From: Saururus chinensis
Taxonomy: Eukaryota; Streptophyta; Magnoliopsida; Piperales; Saururaceae
Assembly (NCBI GenBank): GCA_035235625.1
Contig: CP141147.1
Coordinates: 1,464,001-1,528,000 of the forward strand
DNA length: 64,000 bases
Direction: 5' to 3'
The notes below the pieces were generated by a model. That model worked only from the letters and a program-made list of their open reading frames with translations. It was not told where the DNA came from and searched no databases. Made by a program: the position numbers and the translations under genes. The stretch's first letter is position 1. Each line of letters starts with the position of its first letter. Below, one piece after another: positions 12,219-24,354 of this stretch.

Positions 12219-14328
12219 AGTAACACACTAGAATTTCAATGTTTTGAAATTTGAACGTTTGGGCCCATTAACGAGTTTTAAGGCCTAATAACAGTTTTTC
12301 TTAAAATTGGACCATTTTGAACTTAATTCGTTTAGAAAAGCCTTAAGGTATTTGATAGGGCTCAGAGAGGTGAATGTATGAGCCCAAGAACATGTCAAAT
12401 GGACATCAAGAAGCATGCCATTGATATGACCCACTTTAATTTTGCAAAAAAAAAATATATCCTTGTGTGGTCTTGTTTCGAAGGGCTCATCGATACAAGT
12501 CTAATAATACCTAGAACGTACAATTCTAAGTTCAGGGTAAAAAATTATGTCCATTTGAAATTTAAGTTTTTGTTTTAATTTAAAAACGAAAAGAATAAAA
12601 AAGAGAGATAATTGTGTCAGCTATGGCGTGATGCAGTGGCTGACACAAATGCGTCACCACTTTACCCTTCCCTTAAGGCAAGGTAACTTGCCGCATTGCC
12701 TCAGTTCAACTATCACAATGCGGCATTGATTATGCGCTACAGAAGCCATACCAGCTGCATGGCTCCTGCAGCCAATGCATGTGCAACATGTGTTGCGCAT
12801 CCGTAAGGCCTTTTGGCCTATAAAAAGAGAGGGAATGGGGAGGTCCAACTTGCCTCATTTCTTCCTCTTCTCCCTTTCTTTGTGGAACACGTGTTTCTAA
12901 GGCTTAAACGTGTGTTTCTAATCTGTTTCTCACCCATTTTTGTCCGGTCAAAAACCTATTCTACCTAATTCAAGGGTGCCCAACATAGTGAGAGAGTCCA
13001 TTTTTTGAGTTAGCCTCTCTAAAAGGTGGGAATGACCCAAGGTAAGAGGAGACTCTGTCCGTTGCTTCTAGGCTAGGAAGAACAAGTTGTTCTAGCGCAA
13101 GGGGAGACTCTGTTCTCCACTTTCGAGCCGGAAGGAGAATTCCTCCCGACATAAGTAGAGACTCTATATGCCGCTTCTAAGCATGGAAGTATATCCTGTC
13201 CTAGTATGAGAGGAGGTTCCGCCCACCGCTCCTAAGTTCGAGAACAAGACAAGGCTCCAATTGTCGGCCGTTACTCCAATCAATTTAAAGAACTAAGTGT
13301 AGGTAGTTTTAAGCTCTAATTTGGTGCTATGACAAGGCATTCTATTTCATAATTTATTCATCTTTTAGATAAAATATTATTTCAAAAATAGATGATATTT
13401 ATTAAGGATCGGGCGAACGCTAAGATAATAGCTTCTCGTACACCTGTAAGATGGAATTTATTGTGATACAAGCTTTAAAGATATTATTATTTAATTACAT
13501 TTACGAATGATTATGACCAGATTTGAAGGGTAGTTATTTGGTATAAAGCCCAAAAACTATTGATTTTTTGAAGGGTAGCTATTTCGTAAAGCCCAAAAAG
13601 CTATCGGAGTTATGACTACTAGGTACCGCCTATTATGGCATATGGTGCACTCATGAAGTTGGATATCGTGGAAAGATCATCTTCATTCTGATCCCATTGC
13701 CCCACGAGCACGGGTGTATGTCGCGGTTGCAGTACCCACGACATTCTGTGAATGATGTTTTATCCAATTTTGAATTATTTATCGGATTCTGTGAATGATG
13801 AATTATCCAATTCTGAATTATTTATCGGATTTTGCTTACAAACGATTTATTCGAGTTCACCGGATTCTATGAAGAACTATTTTTATCGGTATAAGAAGTG
13901 TGCTGAATTCGGTTAGTTGATGATATTATTTTGAGTCGACTTTTGAATATAAATGATTATGATATATTTATTTATGTTTTATGTTTTAGCATGCTAATAG
14001 AATTTAATTCTATCTACTGAGTATAATTATACTCACCCACCCCTAGACGTTGCAGATCCAAACAATGAAGATGATGTCAATGCAGAGTGCACGTAGAGTT
14101 TCGAAAGATCTATGTTTTAAATTTACTTTATCACATTCTTTTGTTATGTATTAATTTTGGATGTGCGGAACTTTGATTTTCCTGAGGCACGATAAGCCTT
14201 GTTTTGTAAAGTTTTTTGTAATAAATGAAAAGTTACTCCTCTGTACACGGTTGATCTTGGCCCGCTTTTAATTACGAATTGGCGGTACTCCGACCTTTAA
14301 AGTGATTTTAAAAAGTCGGGGCACTACA
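12219..14328 (+). mobile_element. Solo LTR, gypsy-type family A (~2.1 kb)
   Basis: It begins (A)GTAACAC, a one-step decay of TGTAACAC, and ends ..GGGGCACTACA. It aligns over its first kilobase with the LTRs at 5924 and 21409 and with the reverse complement of 16984-17968. A TATA-like CTATAAAAAG lies at about 12820. The R/U5 region 13010-13240 holds four ~60-bp repeats containing GAGACTCTGT. Repeat DNA on either side is continuous (11859-12213 into 14334 onward) and a near-perfect 5-bp duplication brackets it, so it is an insertion reduced to one LTR by recombination. Confidence 0.8.
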
Positions 14329-14333
14329 ATATC
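14329..14333. repeat. Target-site duplication, right (ATATC)
   Basis: Partner of ACATC at 12214-12218; one mismatch. Confidence 0.55.
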
Positions 14334-14763
14334 ATTTAATCATATCAAGACATATATTATTATTGTGTAAAACATTATAATAATTTATTTCTTATTTGGT
14401 TGTGTGAGCTCTTATTTTTAGAACTATCGAATCAATATTCGACAGGGCATGGGAGCATGCATCCTGCATGTCCCATGATTTATACATGTGTGTAATATGA
14501 TTTCTATTCAACGGCCCACAAAGTCGGGGTCACATAGACGTGCATGAGCCCAATAAAACCATAGTGAAATTAAGAAATTAAGTAAAAAAATTTAGATTCG
14601 ACGGCATAGAGGAGAATGCAACCTGCCTATGCCTTGAGTCATATGTGTCATCGGATTGAAATCCACGGTCTAATTGAACCAGGGCTCACCCTAATGTGCG
14701 TGAGCCTAGTCCCACATAGACAAGAATGAAAACATGAATTAAATTTTTTTAGATAATTATATA

Positions 14764-14802
<39 letters not shown>

Positions 14803-15429
14803 ATAAGATATTTTGGATTTTAAAAAATATGTAAAAGGTAATTGGGGGTATTTGCGACTCATACAAAAAAGTGTAGCAACCCTTAGGTGCTTGCAATGCA
14901 TAGGCATATGCGTCACAAAGACACTATGTATTTGTGATGCATATACATGTGTCACAAATGCATGAGCTTAGTTGCGATGCATTTTTCTATGTGTGGCAAA
15001 TACATTGTATTTTCTATTTAATATAATTTTTTATTCATAAAATATAATATTGAATTAAATCAAGATATAAAATATAACTATGCAAAAAATGAAAAATAAT
15101 TTATTTATTATCTGGTTGTGAGCATAGGTTTTTAGAACTATTGGATCGTGATTTGCCGGGGCATGGGAGCATGTTTTCTACATGTCCCATGAGTTATATA
15201 TGTGCATTGTATGATTTTTATTCAGCATTTCACATAGTTGGGGCTTACACTGATGTGTGCGACCCAATAACACACATAGTAAAATTATTATATTAAGTAG
15301 AAAATATTTAGAACCGTCGGTGCAAAGAAGCATTCAACCCTGAGTTATATTGTCGTTGGATTGAAATCTGTCATCTAACAAAGCCACTCTCACCATGATG
15401 CGCATGAATCTTGGAAGAAATGGAATTCG
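14334..15429. repeat. Repeat units with TTTGCGACGC motifs, right part
   Basis: It continues the unit interrupted by the solo LTR. Two copies of a CATGGGAGCATG..CATGTCCCATGA segment occur at about 14447-14480 and 15160-15195, and the CGTGAGCCTAGTCCCAC segment at 14697 matches 12023. Motifs such as GTATTTGCGACTCAT, ATGCGTCACAAAG and GTTGCGATGCATT lie at 14845-14985. No gene is recognised. Confidence 0.5.
14763..14799. repeat. (TA)n microsatellite
   Basis: About 18 uninterrupted TA units inside the repeat described around it. Confidence 0.95.
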
Positions 15430-16982
15430 GGAACTTTTGTCGTAGGTTTTGGGTTATGCGCAACAAAAGTGGGGGTGCAGAGGTAGAATCGGGTTAAAAT
15501 TGTTGGCCCTTGATGTCACTGGGCTGGATCAAAGCTCACGTCGATCGAACATACTACCCAAGTCCACACGATGTCAAGCAGGATAGGTTGGCCCTAGGCT
15601 AGGGTCGGTCATTCGACAGCGATCAAAGGTGTACCCCGAAGCTAGGGGGCATACATTTTGGGCAGAAGGAGTGCAAGAGAGGCCGGAAATGGCGGCCCCT
15701 TATCATCTTTGGGACAAGCCAACGTCACGGCTATCCACTGGCTGATGTTGGCGGTGGCAAAATTGCCGGTAAGAAGAAACAATTTAACTCGATTTAGCCA
15801 AGGTGACAATGTGCCAAGTTAGTGTGACATACACGTATTGTTGAGCCACAAATGGCCAGACAGGGTTGGGGGACAGACTTGGGATACGGTGGTGACCCAG
15901 CAATTGCAAACCATGGTGAGCTTGACTGACACTGATTGGTGTTCATCTAGAGTCTAGCGGTGGCAAATCGACACCACTAGACCAAAACTATGTTTTAGAC
16001 TGTGCGGAGCAATGGGGCAGAAGAGAGGAGAATGGCACAAGGGTGGTGGGTCTTGCCATCGTCGGCCTGAGACGGAGCCGTCAAGGTGAGCCAAAGCTCC
16101 TCCGATCACTCAACACAGAAAAACAACCAAAAAGGGGAAGAATTGTTCTGTTAGAACTGGAAAACGGCGAAAGAAGGGGTGAAGGGCTGGGGCGGCAGTG
16201 GTTAAGGCCAAGTCGGCGGCAAGGGCTGTAGCCAGGGCAGCAACCTTGCTATTGCCAGGCTGAGGGAGATCTAAAGAACAATCGGCAGTAGCCGGCCACT
16301 GGTGGCACAGCCTGCGGCCGCAACGAACAGACAAAAAGAAAAATAATGGCAGTGGTGTTTTTTACCTCACTACGGCACAGCAGGAGCGGGGAGTTCGAGA
16401 CGGACATGTTAGGAGGTGGTCATGGCCGGGGCGAAGCCTTGGCGGCAGGATGGCGGCCATGCAAGCGGGGATGGCGGCGGATTGGGCGAAAAATTCTAAA
16501 AAATAATAACCGGGCCGAAAATGGGAAAGAGGGAATGGGGCGGCAGTGGCTGGCTGGGCCAGGCCAGGGAGGCGGCAGCGGTGTTGCCAAGCTGAGGCCG
16601 GCCGGGCGAAAGCCAGCGGCAGTGCAGCCTCTAGGCTCATAGATCCAATTTTTGCCTCTGGCCTCATTGTTCAGAATGCAGGGTTGGTTGTGCTGAGGTG
16701 TGCCCAATCCGTTTTATATATATTTTTGTCCATCTCTTCCTTTCTTCTTGTTTCTGTTCTCCCACGTCTCGTCCAATTTTTGCGCTGATAAATTTTTGGG
16801 ATGCGTCAAGGCCCATCACCTGCGACTAAACACTCCTCCTGACTTTTACGGTCATGATTATTACCAATATGGATACAACAAAGCATCAAATTTCTTCATC
16901 AAAAATATGAGCAAAAAACTGCATAACATTGTAGAAAATTGCAAAAAAATGCAAAAAAATTATAGAAAAATCGGGGATATTA
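15430..16982 (-). mobile_element. LTR-like repeat, family B, copy 2 (minus)
   Basis: On the minus strand it starts TATAATATCCCCG at 16982, resembling the TGTAATGTCCC start of copy 1 and the common plant LTR start TGTAATATCCC. The GC-rich body (15630-16650) shares GGAAATGGCGGCCCC-type phrases with 11040-11420. The frames visible in the GC-rich part are in several phases with no domain, so I do not call genes. Its right edge abuts a truncated family A LTR. Confidence 0.4.
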
Positions 16983-16983
16983 T

Positions 16984-17968
16984 ATGACACTTCTCACTTT
17001 TTGTGCTTATAGACGACGAACAACACATCCCGTTACCCGGAGATGTTTCTCACTTTCCGTACCCGTAGGCAATAGATAGAAACTCCCCTTACCCGAATAC
17101 TCTTTCCTCTTTCCGTGCTCGTAAGCTGCAAATAGAACCTCCCCTTAACCTGGGGATCTTTCTCTCACTATGTGGCCCTTCGGTGGAGGACAGAGCTTCC
17201 CCTACTCTGGGTTGCTTCTCGTTGTGGCCTTACAATGGAGGACGGAGCCCCCTCTTGCTCTGAGCCACTTCTCTTTCTTTGGTGCTCAAGGGTGATGGGC
17301 AAAGCCTCTTCTTGCCTCGGGACGTTTTCCCCTTATATGGTCACCAAATCAAAGAATGAACCCTTCTATTATGTAGAACACGCTCAATTTAGTTAAGAAC
17401 ACCTTTTGAATGGACTAAATCGAACTTAGATTAATAAAAAAAATAGAGAAAATTGAGTTCGGGGTTCAAAAAGCCCCAAAGTGCCTATTTATATGCCTCA
17501 GCCGTGCCAAAATAGCGGCACCGCTGTTTTTGGGTACACACATGTTACGATGCGTTGTAGTGCATGGGGCTGCCCCATGGCACTCTAGACCGCATTGCAC
17601 GTGGTTTTGCTCCATGTTTTTATGTTTTTACTTATCTTTAAATGTTTGTATCTTTTTACTCTAGACTCGGATTCATGCGTTCTTGGTAATATTGAGTTTG
17701 TATCGACAAGCCCTACGATACTAGACCCTTTAATTTAGATTATACTACTATTTTCAAGTGGGTCCTACCCATGTGGTATGCTTCCTGAGGTTGTAACTTT
17801 TGTTCCTGACATCTGTTTTGCGCGTTCTTCGATTTATTATACTCTTTACTTTGAGCTCTACCCATATACAGAGATTTTATTTCTTAAAACCCCCTAAGAA
17901 ATATTTAAGAATTATATAATTACCCCTAATACCTTGGGTTAGATGTAATCAGAAAATGGGGTTTTACA
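16984..17968 (-). mobile_element. Gypsy-type LTR, family A, minus strand, truncated
   Basis: On the minus strand it begins TGTAAAACCCC at 17968 and aligns well with the LTR at 21409: GATTACA..TGACCCAAG-type start, CGCAAAAC box, GGACCCACTT box, and TATAAATAGG near 17490. The ~60-bp GGGGAGGxTCTG repeats appear in reverse at 17020-17340. The distal part is missing, replaced by the family B repeat. Its right edge cuts into a LINE. Confidence 0.75.
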
Positions 17969-18367
17969 CTTAGTCAACCAAGCTAATACCCCCAATGCAC
18001 TTCCAAACTTCAATAGGAATTCCATTAAGTCCTAGTGTTTTATCTTTCTTCATATTCTTTAAGGCAACTCCTACCTCCTCTATTTTAGATCTCCTAAATT
18101 AAGTTATATCCTTAACAAGACTAGACTCAATATCGAGACCACCACCATAATTTGCATTCAAAAGTTGCTGGAAATATCCTCTTCAACTCTCCATAATTTC
18201 CTCATTCTTTACTAAAACCTTTTAATTGTTACTCTTAATGCATCTAACTAGGTCTAAGTCTCTACTTCTCTTCTTTCTTAGTTTAGCTATCTTATTTATG
18301 TCCCTAGCCCCCTCCTTTGATCCTAATCTATTATACAAATAATCAAATGCTTTAAATCTCAGGTTTA
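17969..18367 (-). pseudogene. LINE (L1-type) reverse transcriptase, N-terminal part, minus strand
   Basis: The minus strand reads AFDYLYNRLGSKEGARDI, then NKIAKLRKKRSRDL, then a degenerate linker, then GLNGIPIEVWKCIG. These are the linker and the 'GPDGIPIEVWK' motif at the start of plant LINE reverse transcriptases, with PD changed to LN and several stops. The rest of the reverse transcriptase is cut off by the LTR ending at 17968. Its first codons (RFKA) continue directly from the end of the plus-strand endonuclease segment at 19427, so both belong to one LINE copy with an internal inversion. Confidence 0.8.
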
Positions 18368-19427
18368 ACTGGATGGACACGGGTAAAGAAGCTAGTTCAA
18401 GAGTGTAAACTTAGGCTATCAACTTAAAATATTGGGACATTTGGAGTTAGTGGATATACTTAAACATAGGAGGGTTAATATAACTTGCTTGCAGGAAATA
18501 AAGTTTATAGGAGAGAAGGCTAAGGAGCATGGTGAGGACTTCAAAATATTTGAGGGAAAACTTAGTAAGTATCGAAAGATTTAGTGATAGGATATTGATG
18601 AAACTAGTGCTAGGAGAATATGTAGTTGATGTTATTAGTGCTTATGCACCGCAAGTAAGATTTGGAGAGAACCTTAAGAAGTAATTTTGGGAGGAAATGG
18701 ACCTAGTGATGCAAGGGATACCAAACTGGAAATTGGTTATTATGGGGAGAGATTTAAATGGGCATGTAGATGAGAAGAGCATAGGATATGAAGGGGTACA
18801 TGGAGGGTACGGTTTTAGGGAGATAAAGATATGGGAGAGCTATCCTTGAGATTCAATAACATGGCTAGGCATTTCAAGTACTTACTTTGAAAAGATGAAG
18901 GGACATTTAGTGACCTTCAAGAGTGATATTAATAAGATCCAAATAGACTTTTTCTTCGTTAGAATTGAGGATAGAAGAAAGTGCAAGGATTGCAAAGTTA
19001 TTCCTGGTGAACCTTTACCACTACAAGATAGATTAGTTGTTTTAGATGTCTGCATAAAAGGATGGAGGAAGCAAAGAAATGGTAGAGTAGAGCCTAGGAT
19101 AAAGTGGTAGAATTTGAAGGGTGAATTACTCAATACCTTTGTGGAGAGATTGAGAGTGGTAGGAAACTTGCAGTCATATTAAAAACCAACAATAATGTGG
19201 GGTAACATAGTTAATTGTATTAAAAAGTTGGGAAATGAAGTACTTGGGGAAACAAGGAGAAAGGATGTAAAGGAAACATGGTGGTGGTGTGAGGAAGTGC
19301 AAAGAGTTCTCAAAGAAAAAAATATTCTTTCAAGGAGTGGCAAAAATGTAGAAATAGAGAGAGTTGGGAGATTTATATTAAAATTAAAAGAGATGCCAAA
19401 AAAATAGTGTAGAAAGCTAGATTTAAA
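18359..19427 (+). pseudogene. LINE (L1-type) endonuclease part, plus strand
   Basis: The plus strand encodes a decayed apurinic-type endonuclease of a plant LINE. NIGT occurs near 18432 and VNITCLQEIKF near 18475. VISAYAPQV lies near 18630 and MGRDLNGHV near 18745. DFFFVRIEDRRKCKDCKVIPGE lies at about 18946 and the post-endonuclease WWWCEEVQ region near 19280. Frameshifts and stops break it into pieces. It ends at KARFKA (about 19427), the residues with which the inverted minus-strand segment at 18367 begins. Confidence 0.8.
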
Positions 19428-20475
19428 GCATTGGTCATGTGGATTAATCTTGATTTGATAAAATTGATTTAGTATAAGTTTTGAGTAATTGGGACTCAGT
19501 GGTCATAAACACCTTAGAATCCCATGAATTACAATAATTTCAATCATTGAGGACTTTATTTCTTCTGGTATTGGGGAGGGAGGAGATTGTGACAAATTGT
19601 ACACTTACTTCTCAGCCCCAACGATTTGGTACCTAGTGAGGTTTTACAGTGGGTTTCTTTGGTCATCACATGACTATAGTATGATGGAAGACTTATGTTT
19701 CTCACTATCTGTGTTTATGAGCACAATTAAGACCAACATATCCACATTTGCAGTGGGCTCATATGAGCCTTGGAGACTCGGGTTAGGCTACTGCGAGATT
19801 AGTCATACTTCTCAAAACAATTATAAATGTGTATTTAGGGATTTGTTAGAGAATTGAGTTATCTCTAGGCTAGTTCATGTTTTTATTATGTCCTTATTTC
19901 TTTATATTGCGATGGTAATGTAATGATCTTCATCACCATATGACACAATTACATGTGACATTACGTTAAACCTAGAATAGGGTTGGTACAGTTGTATTCT
20001 ATGTCACTTTAGTTAACATATAATGTGTTTTTCTATCCAAGGGAGTAGATTAAAATTATGAATTACTGAATAAGGACTGTGTGATAATTAATGAAATATA
20101 TTTTCTTTTTATTTTTTTGTCAACTAAAATGATGTGCCCAGTGTAGGCACAATTGGTACATTGGAGTTTCACGCAGGGAAATGGGAGGAAGAAGGAAGAA
20201 AGAGATGATAAATTGAGTATTCAATTGCATAACCCGTACCAAGGAAGGGGACGACCCTCTTATGGGGAGCCGCGTCCTCCTACATTGGGAAACATGCTAC
20301 TAGTGGGCCCAGCTATCCTGTGGTCCACTAGCACTCCTATCATAGTTCAATAAGCAAATATAGATGCAAATAATCCTCGAATACAAGGGAAACTAGCCTA
20401 ATGTACTGAAATAAAGATAAAGGAAGAGTCGGGTGCACGTGTACAACACTCCACCATGCTTCCGCTATTCGCCTT
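19428..20475. other. No gene recognised
   Basis: Mixed AT-rich sequence. A frame at 19597-19857 of about 86 codons has no recognisable domain, and none of its sequence features argues for expression. The plus strand around 20150-20350 is less AT-rich but shows no family either. Confidence 0.5.
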
Positions 20476-21260
20476 GTCCTCAAGGTGACCAGAAGAGAGA
20501 AAGAAAGAAGAGTGAGGGGAGAGTGAAGAGAGGAGAGAGAGCGGAGAGAGGCAGGAAGAAATTAATTTAGATTTTTTTAAGAATTTTGTTCTATATATTA
20601 TATTTTTAAATTAATAAAAAATTACAATAAAATATATTAGCGAAACATAAGAAATTGCGTCACTAGTAACCTAGGAAGTAGCAACGCTCCAGTCCCTCCC
20701 CTTTCTAGCGCCCCTCCCCGAAATCCCACCGGAGGTGGGATTCTTTTTAAAAAAAATTTCTTCTTAGAGACACTTTTAAAAGCTTCTCTAATAACCTTTA
20801 AAAAATTTTATGTTTTATTAGCAACACTTTTTCAATGCATCACTAATAAATTTTTTATATTTATTTTTTATTAGAGACACTTTAAAAGCAGTACAAATAA
20901 CATTTTGTATTTTTTCTTTTTAGCGATGCAAATATTAGCATCGTTAATAAAATTTTAAAAATTTTTCATAATATTTTAATATCAACGATGCACGCAAATA
21001 AGCATTGTTAATAAATTCCTATTTATGACGTGATACAAAGCATTGCAAAAAAAATTAATATTAGCGACATAATGATAAGTGTCGCAAATAGTGACTATTA
21101 GTGACACTTTTTCATATGCATCGCGAATTAGCATTAGCAACTGGAGTTTTATCAACATATTTAGTAATGCTTTTTAAGTGTTGTTAATAGTCATTACCGA
21201 CGCTTTGATGGTTATAAGTGACATTTAAAAGCGTCGCTAATAGTCATTTTTCTTGTAGTA
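20476..21260. mobile_element. Shortened CACTA-type element, right end present (E3)
   Basis: It contains a short GA tract (20490-20560), one motif pair (20638-20690), a tiny C-rich block (20690-20735) and a right subterminal array (20760-21250) of AGCGACGC / GCGTCGCTAATA motifs. It ends TTTTTCTTGTAGTA, a slightly decayed reverse complement of CACTACAACAAAA. The order is that of the longer elements, strongly compressed, so it is probably an internally deleted copy. The left terminus was not identified. Confidence 0.6.
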
Positions 21261-21408
21261 CTTGTTTAGACTCTAACACAAGCTCGTCTTGTATAAATCG
21301 TTGTTGTTAGCCTTAAAGTCTTCTCGTCAAAAACATGAAGCTTTCACCTCCCTTCCTGATCTTCATCACCTTCTAGTCTTCAACAAGTACTTCTTATTGT
21401 CTTGACTA

Positions 21409-23404
21409 TGACACCCCATGTTCCGATTACACTTGACCCAAGAGGGTTAGACGTAATTATATAATTTTAGTTAAATTTTCAAGGGTTTCAAGGGATAAAA
21501 TTCCTGTATCTAGTTAGAACTTGAAGTAACGAGCACAACGAATCAAAGAACACGCAAAACGAAGGTTGGGAATAAAATTTATGACCTCAGAAAGCATGCC
21601 AGATGGGCAGGACCCACTTTAAAAATGTGAGATAAAATACCCATGTGGGGTCTAGTTTTGAAGGGTTCATTGATAAGAGTCCGTTAGTACTAAGAACATG
21701 CGATTCCGACTTCGGGATAAGAAGTTATCATGTTTTGAAGTTAGAATTGTATTTAAATGCAACAATAATAAAATATTCAAGAAAGAAGAAAATAAATAAC
21801 GTCAGCTAGTTGAGCCGAGCTGCTGAACCGCGGATGCGCAGCACCGTGCTTCTGCGCGAAGCTAGTCCTGCACAATTGCGCAGCTGACTGCGTGATGCTC
21901 ACAGGATGTGCGGCAGACTAGTGCGATTCATGGAAGCCATGAAGCGCGTGTCACATGTGCAAAGCAATTTGGCAGTCCATTCAAATTGCACCACGTGGCA
22001 AGAGTGTGTGTGTGTGTGCGCGCGTATCCTTGATTTCGTCGTACGCTTGCATGTCTTTCTCTTATAAATTCATATTTCTGTTCAAACTTCCGGAGGAGTT
22101 TCTGGAGTTGTTTTGAGTCCGTTTTCTTCTATTCAAAAGGCATTATTAGCTAATTCAAGGGTGTTCTATGCAATGGAAGCATCCATTCCTCGAGTTATCA
22201 TCTTCATAAGGGCGAAATGCCCTGGGGCAAGAGGAGACTCTGCCCGTCACACTCTAGAACTGAGGAAAGAGAAGTGGCCTAGAATAAGGGGAGGTTATGT
22301 CTTCCCTCATCGGGCCACAATGAGGGAAGTGGGCCTGAGTAGGGGAGGTTCTATCCTCCACCAAAGGGGCACGCAGTGAGAGAAATATCCCCAGGTCTAG
22401 GGGAGGTTCTGTCCACCGCCTACGGGCATAGGTAGTGTGAAGTGTCCCGGGTTAAGTGGAAATTCTATCTGCAGCCTACGGGCACAGAAAGAGAAAAGTG
22501 TCTCCGGGTAGGGGAGGTTATGTCCGACACCTTCAGACATAATTAGAAAGATGTTCTAGACTTAGAAGAGGTTCCGCCTGCCATCTCTAAACCTTAAAGG
22601 AAGTATGCCCTGAGGAAAACAGCAACTCCGAACGTCGCCACTTTCGAAATTGCAAGGGAGTAAGCTTTTCTAACCGTCTAATTGAATATGGTTTATATGC
22701 ATGCACATCTTAGTTAGTAATATTAATATACTAATTAGGATATATGATTTTCTATGATCTGGTAGATTCTGATACATTCTGATCCGATTTATTCTGATAT
22801 GCTCCGATCTAATATGATATGATATGTTATGGTCGGATGAAATCTGTTATAGTCTAATGTGATATGATATGATTCGATCTACTCTGTTTTATGTTTTGCT
22901 ACCGTTTTGTGATAGAGAGATATGTGTGATTTTAATAATATTCTGCTCACTTCTACGACAGAGTGAAGAATGCATTTTCGCTTATTTAAGACACGTTTGT
23001 CTGTTTCCGAATAATGTATTCAGATATATGAATATATATATTTTAATGTATATGATTTTCTTATGTGTGATGCATGTAATAGCCAATAGGCATAACTACT
23101 TTCGGATTCGATCGTATTGCAATAATATCGTGGATGTTATCTAATATGTACGTAGGCAACCAATGACAAGATAACGTTGGCCCAATCCAAATTAATTATA
23201 AAATTAGGTTTGTTCTTATCTATGCACAACGGAACGCTATAGCTTCGTAGTGAGTAGAAGAACGTTATGACTCTCACACTCAAATTCCGCCACTCCTGGT
23301 AGGTCACGCTTTAATTTTTTTTTCTGTGAAATTTAATTTACTCATATTTTTGTCTTTCGAATAACCCCCAGTCCGGGTAGGGTTTTCTGGGTCGGGGTGC
23401 TACA
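21409..23404 (+). mobile_element. Gypsy-type LTR, family A, followed by PBS
   Basis: It starts TGACACCCC and ends ..GGGGTGCTACA, about 2.0 kb. The U3 part aligns with the other family A copies. A (GT)n/(GC)n run is at 22002-22024 and a TATA-like CTTATAAATT at about 22060. The presumed R/U5 (22190-22620) has at least six ~58-62-bp repeats with GGGGAGGTTxTGTCC. A primer-binding-site-like sequence follows two bases after the end, so this is the 5' LTR of an element reading to the right. No second LTR lies in the window, so the element is truncated or extremely decayed. Confidence 0.8.
22190..22625 (+). repeat. ~60-bp repeats in R/U5 of family A LTR
   Basis: At least six consecutive units carry GGGGAGG(T/A)T(C/T)TGTC followed by a CC-rich stretch and GGGCA. 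The same repeat occurs in the other three family A LTRs (6660-6870, 13010-13240, and reversed at 17020-17340), so it belongs to the family. Confidence 0.75.
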
Positions 23405-23406
23405 AT

Positions 23407-23418
23407 TGGTATTGGAGC
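23407..23418 (+). other. Primer-binding site (tRNA-iMet type)
   Basis: TGGTATTGGAGC follows the LTR end after two bases. It differs from the common plant PBS TGGTATCAGAGC at two positions and marks the start of the element's internal region. Confidence 0.7.
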
Positions 23419-24340
23419 TTTGCTATGTTTGCGAGAGAAAAATATTTTAAAATATTTTGTAGTTCCATTCTGCCGAGGGTCATTTTGATCTGAAGTTTTC
23501 TTTTGGTAAGTGTTGTATCGGAGTTAATAAAAACTCCAATTATGTTTTTGATGTTCTGCATATGTGTCAACGGATTTAAAAAAAATTAATTTCTGATTAT
23601 GGACTATATGTTCTACATATGTAATATCGGAACTAAGGAAAATTCCAATTGTGAAAGCTCCATTCTCAATGATTGATATCGGATTTAATGCCAACTCCGA
23701 TTTTGAATTATCTATTTTGTACGTGTGATATTAAATTTGAGAACTCCAATTTTTGAATTTTATATCCCGCATGTGTTATACCGGATTTGAGGTGAATTCT
23801 AATTGTAAGTTTTTTTGTTCCACGGGTATTGCATCGGATTTAATAAAAACTTCAATTTTACGACTTCCTATAAGGAATAATTTTAAATTTGTCTTGCATG
23901 CTTTGCAAGTAATTGATGCGGACGTCAATTTTATAAAATTTTATTTGAAGTAATTTGAAATTTTTGTCCTACTTGTGTTGTATTTGATTGATATAATCTC
24001 CGATTTTACAAATTTCTTTTTTAATCATACGAACTAAGATGTTATGATTCTAATTTTTAATCAAGAGTGATTTGACAATTCTCTACAGAATCAGTTGTAT
24101 CAAATTTGATTTGAAATTCTGTTTGGCATGTGTGACATTAGATTTCCAACGGACTCCGATTTTATGAATTTTGATTTATAATTTAGGAATGATTTGCAAT
24201 TTTTTTCTATATGTGTTGTGTCTCATCTGATCTGAAATCTGATTTTACAAATTTTGATTTTGAATAAATTGAAAATATCTGTTCTAAATCCGTTACATGG
24301 TTGTATTTTAGTAATGACAATTTTAAATAGTCTGTCAAAT
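23419..24340 (+). repeat. Degenerate ~65-bp repeats downstream of the PBS
   Basis: The leader region repeats a unit of the form 'ATGTGTxxTATCGGATTTxA..AACTCCxATTTT' about ten times between 23470 and 24260. No gag frame starts here. The repeats take the place where a 5' untranslated leader would lie. Confidence 0.6.
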
Positions 24341-24354
24341 TTACGACAATAGAA

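Noticed and set aside
16043..16707. Several Ala/Gly/Arg-rich frames in the GC-rich body of family B copy 2
   Set aside because: Overlapping frames on both strands, no domain, and no conservation of the frame in copy 1 of the repeat.
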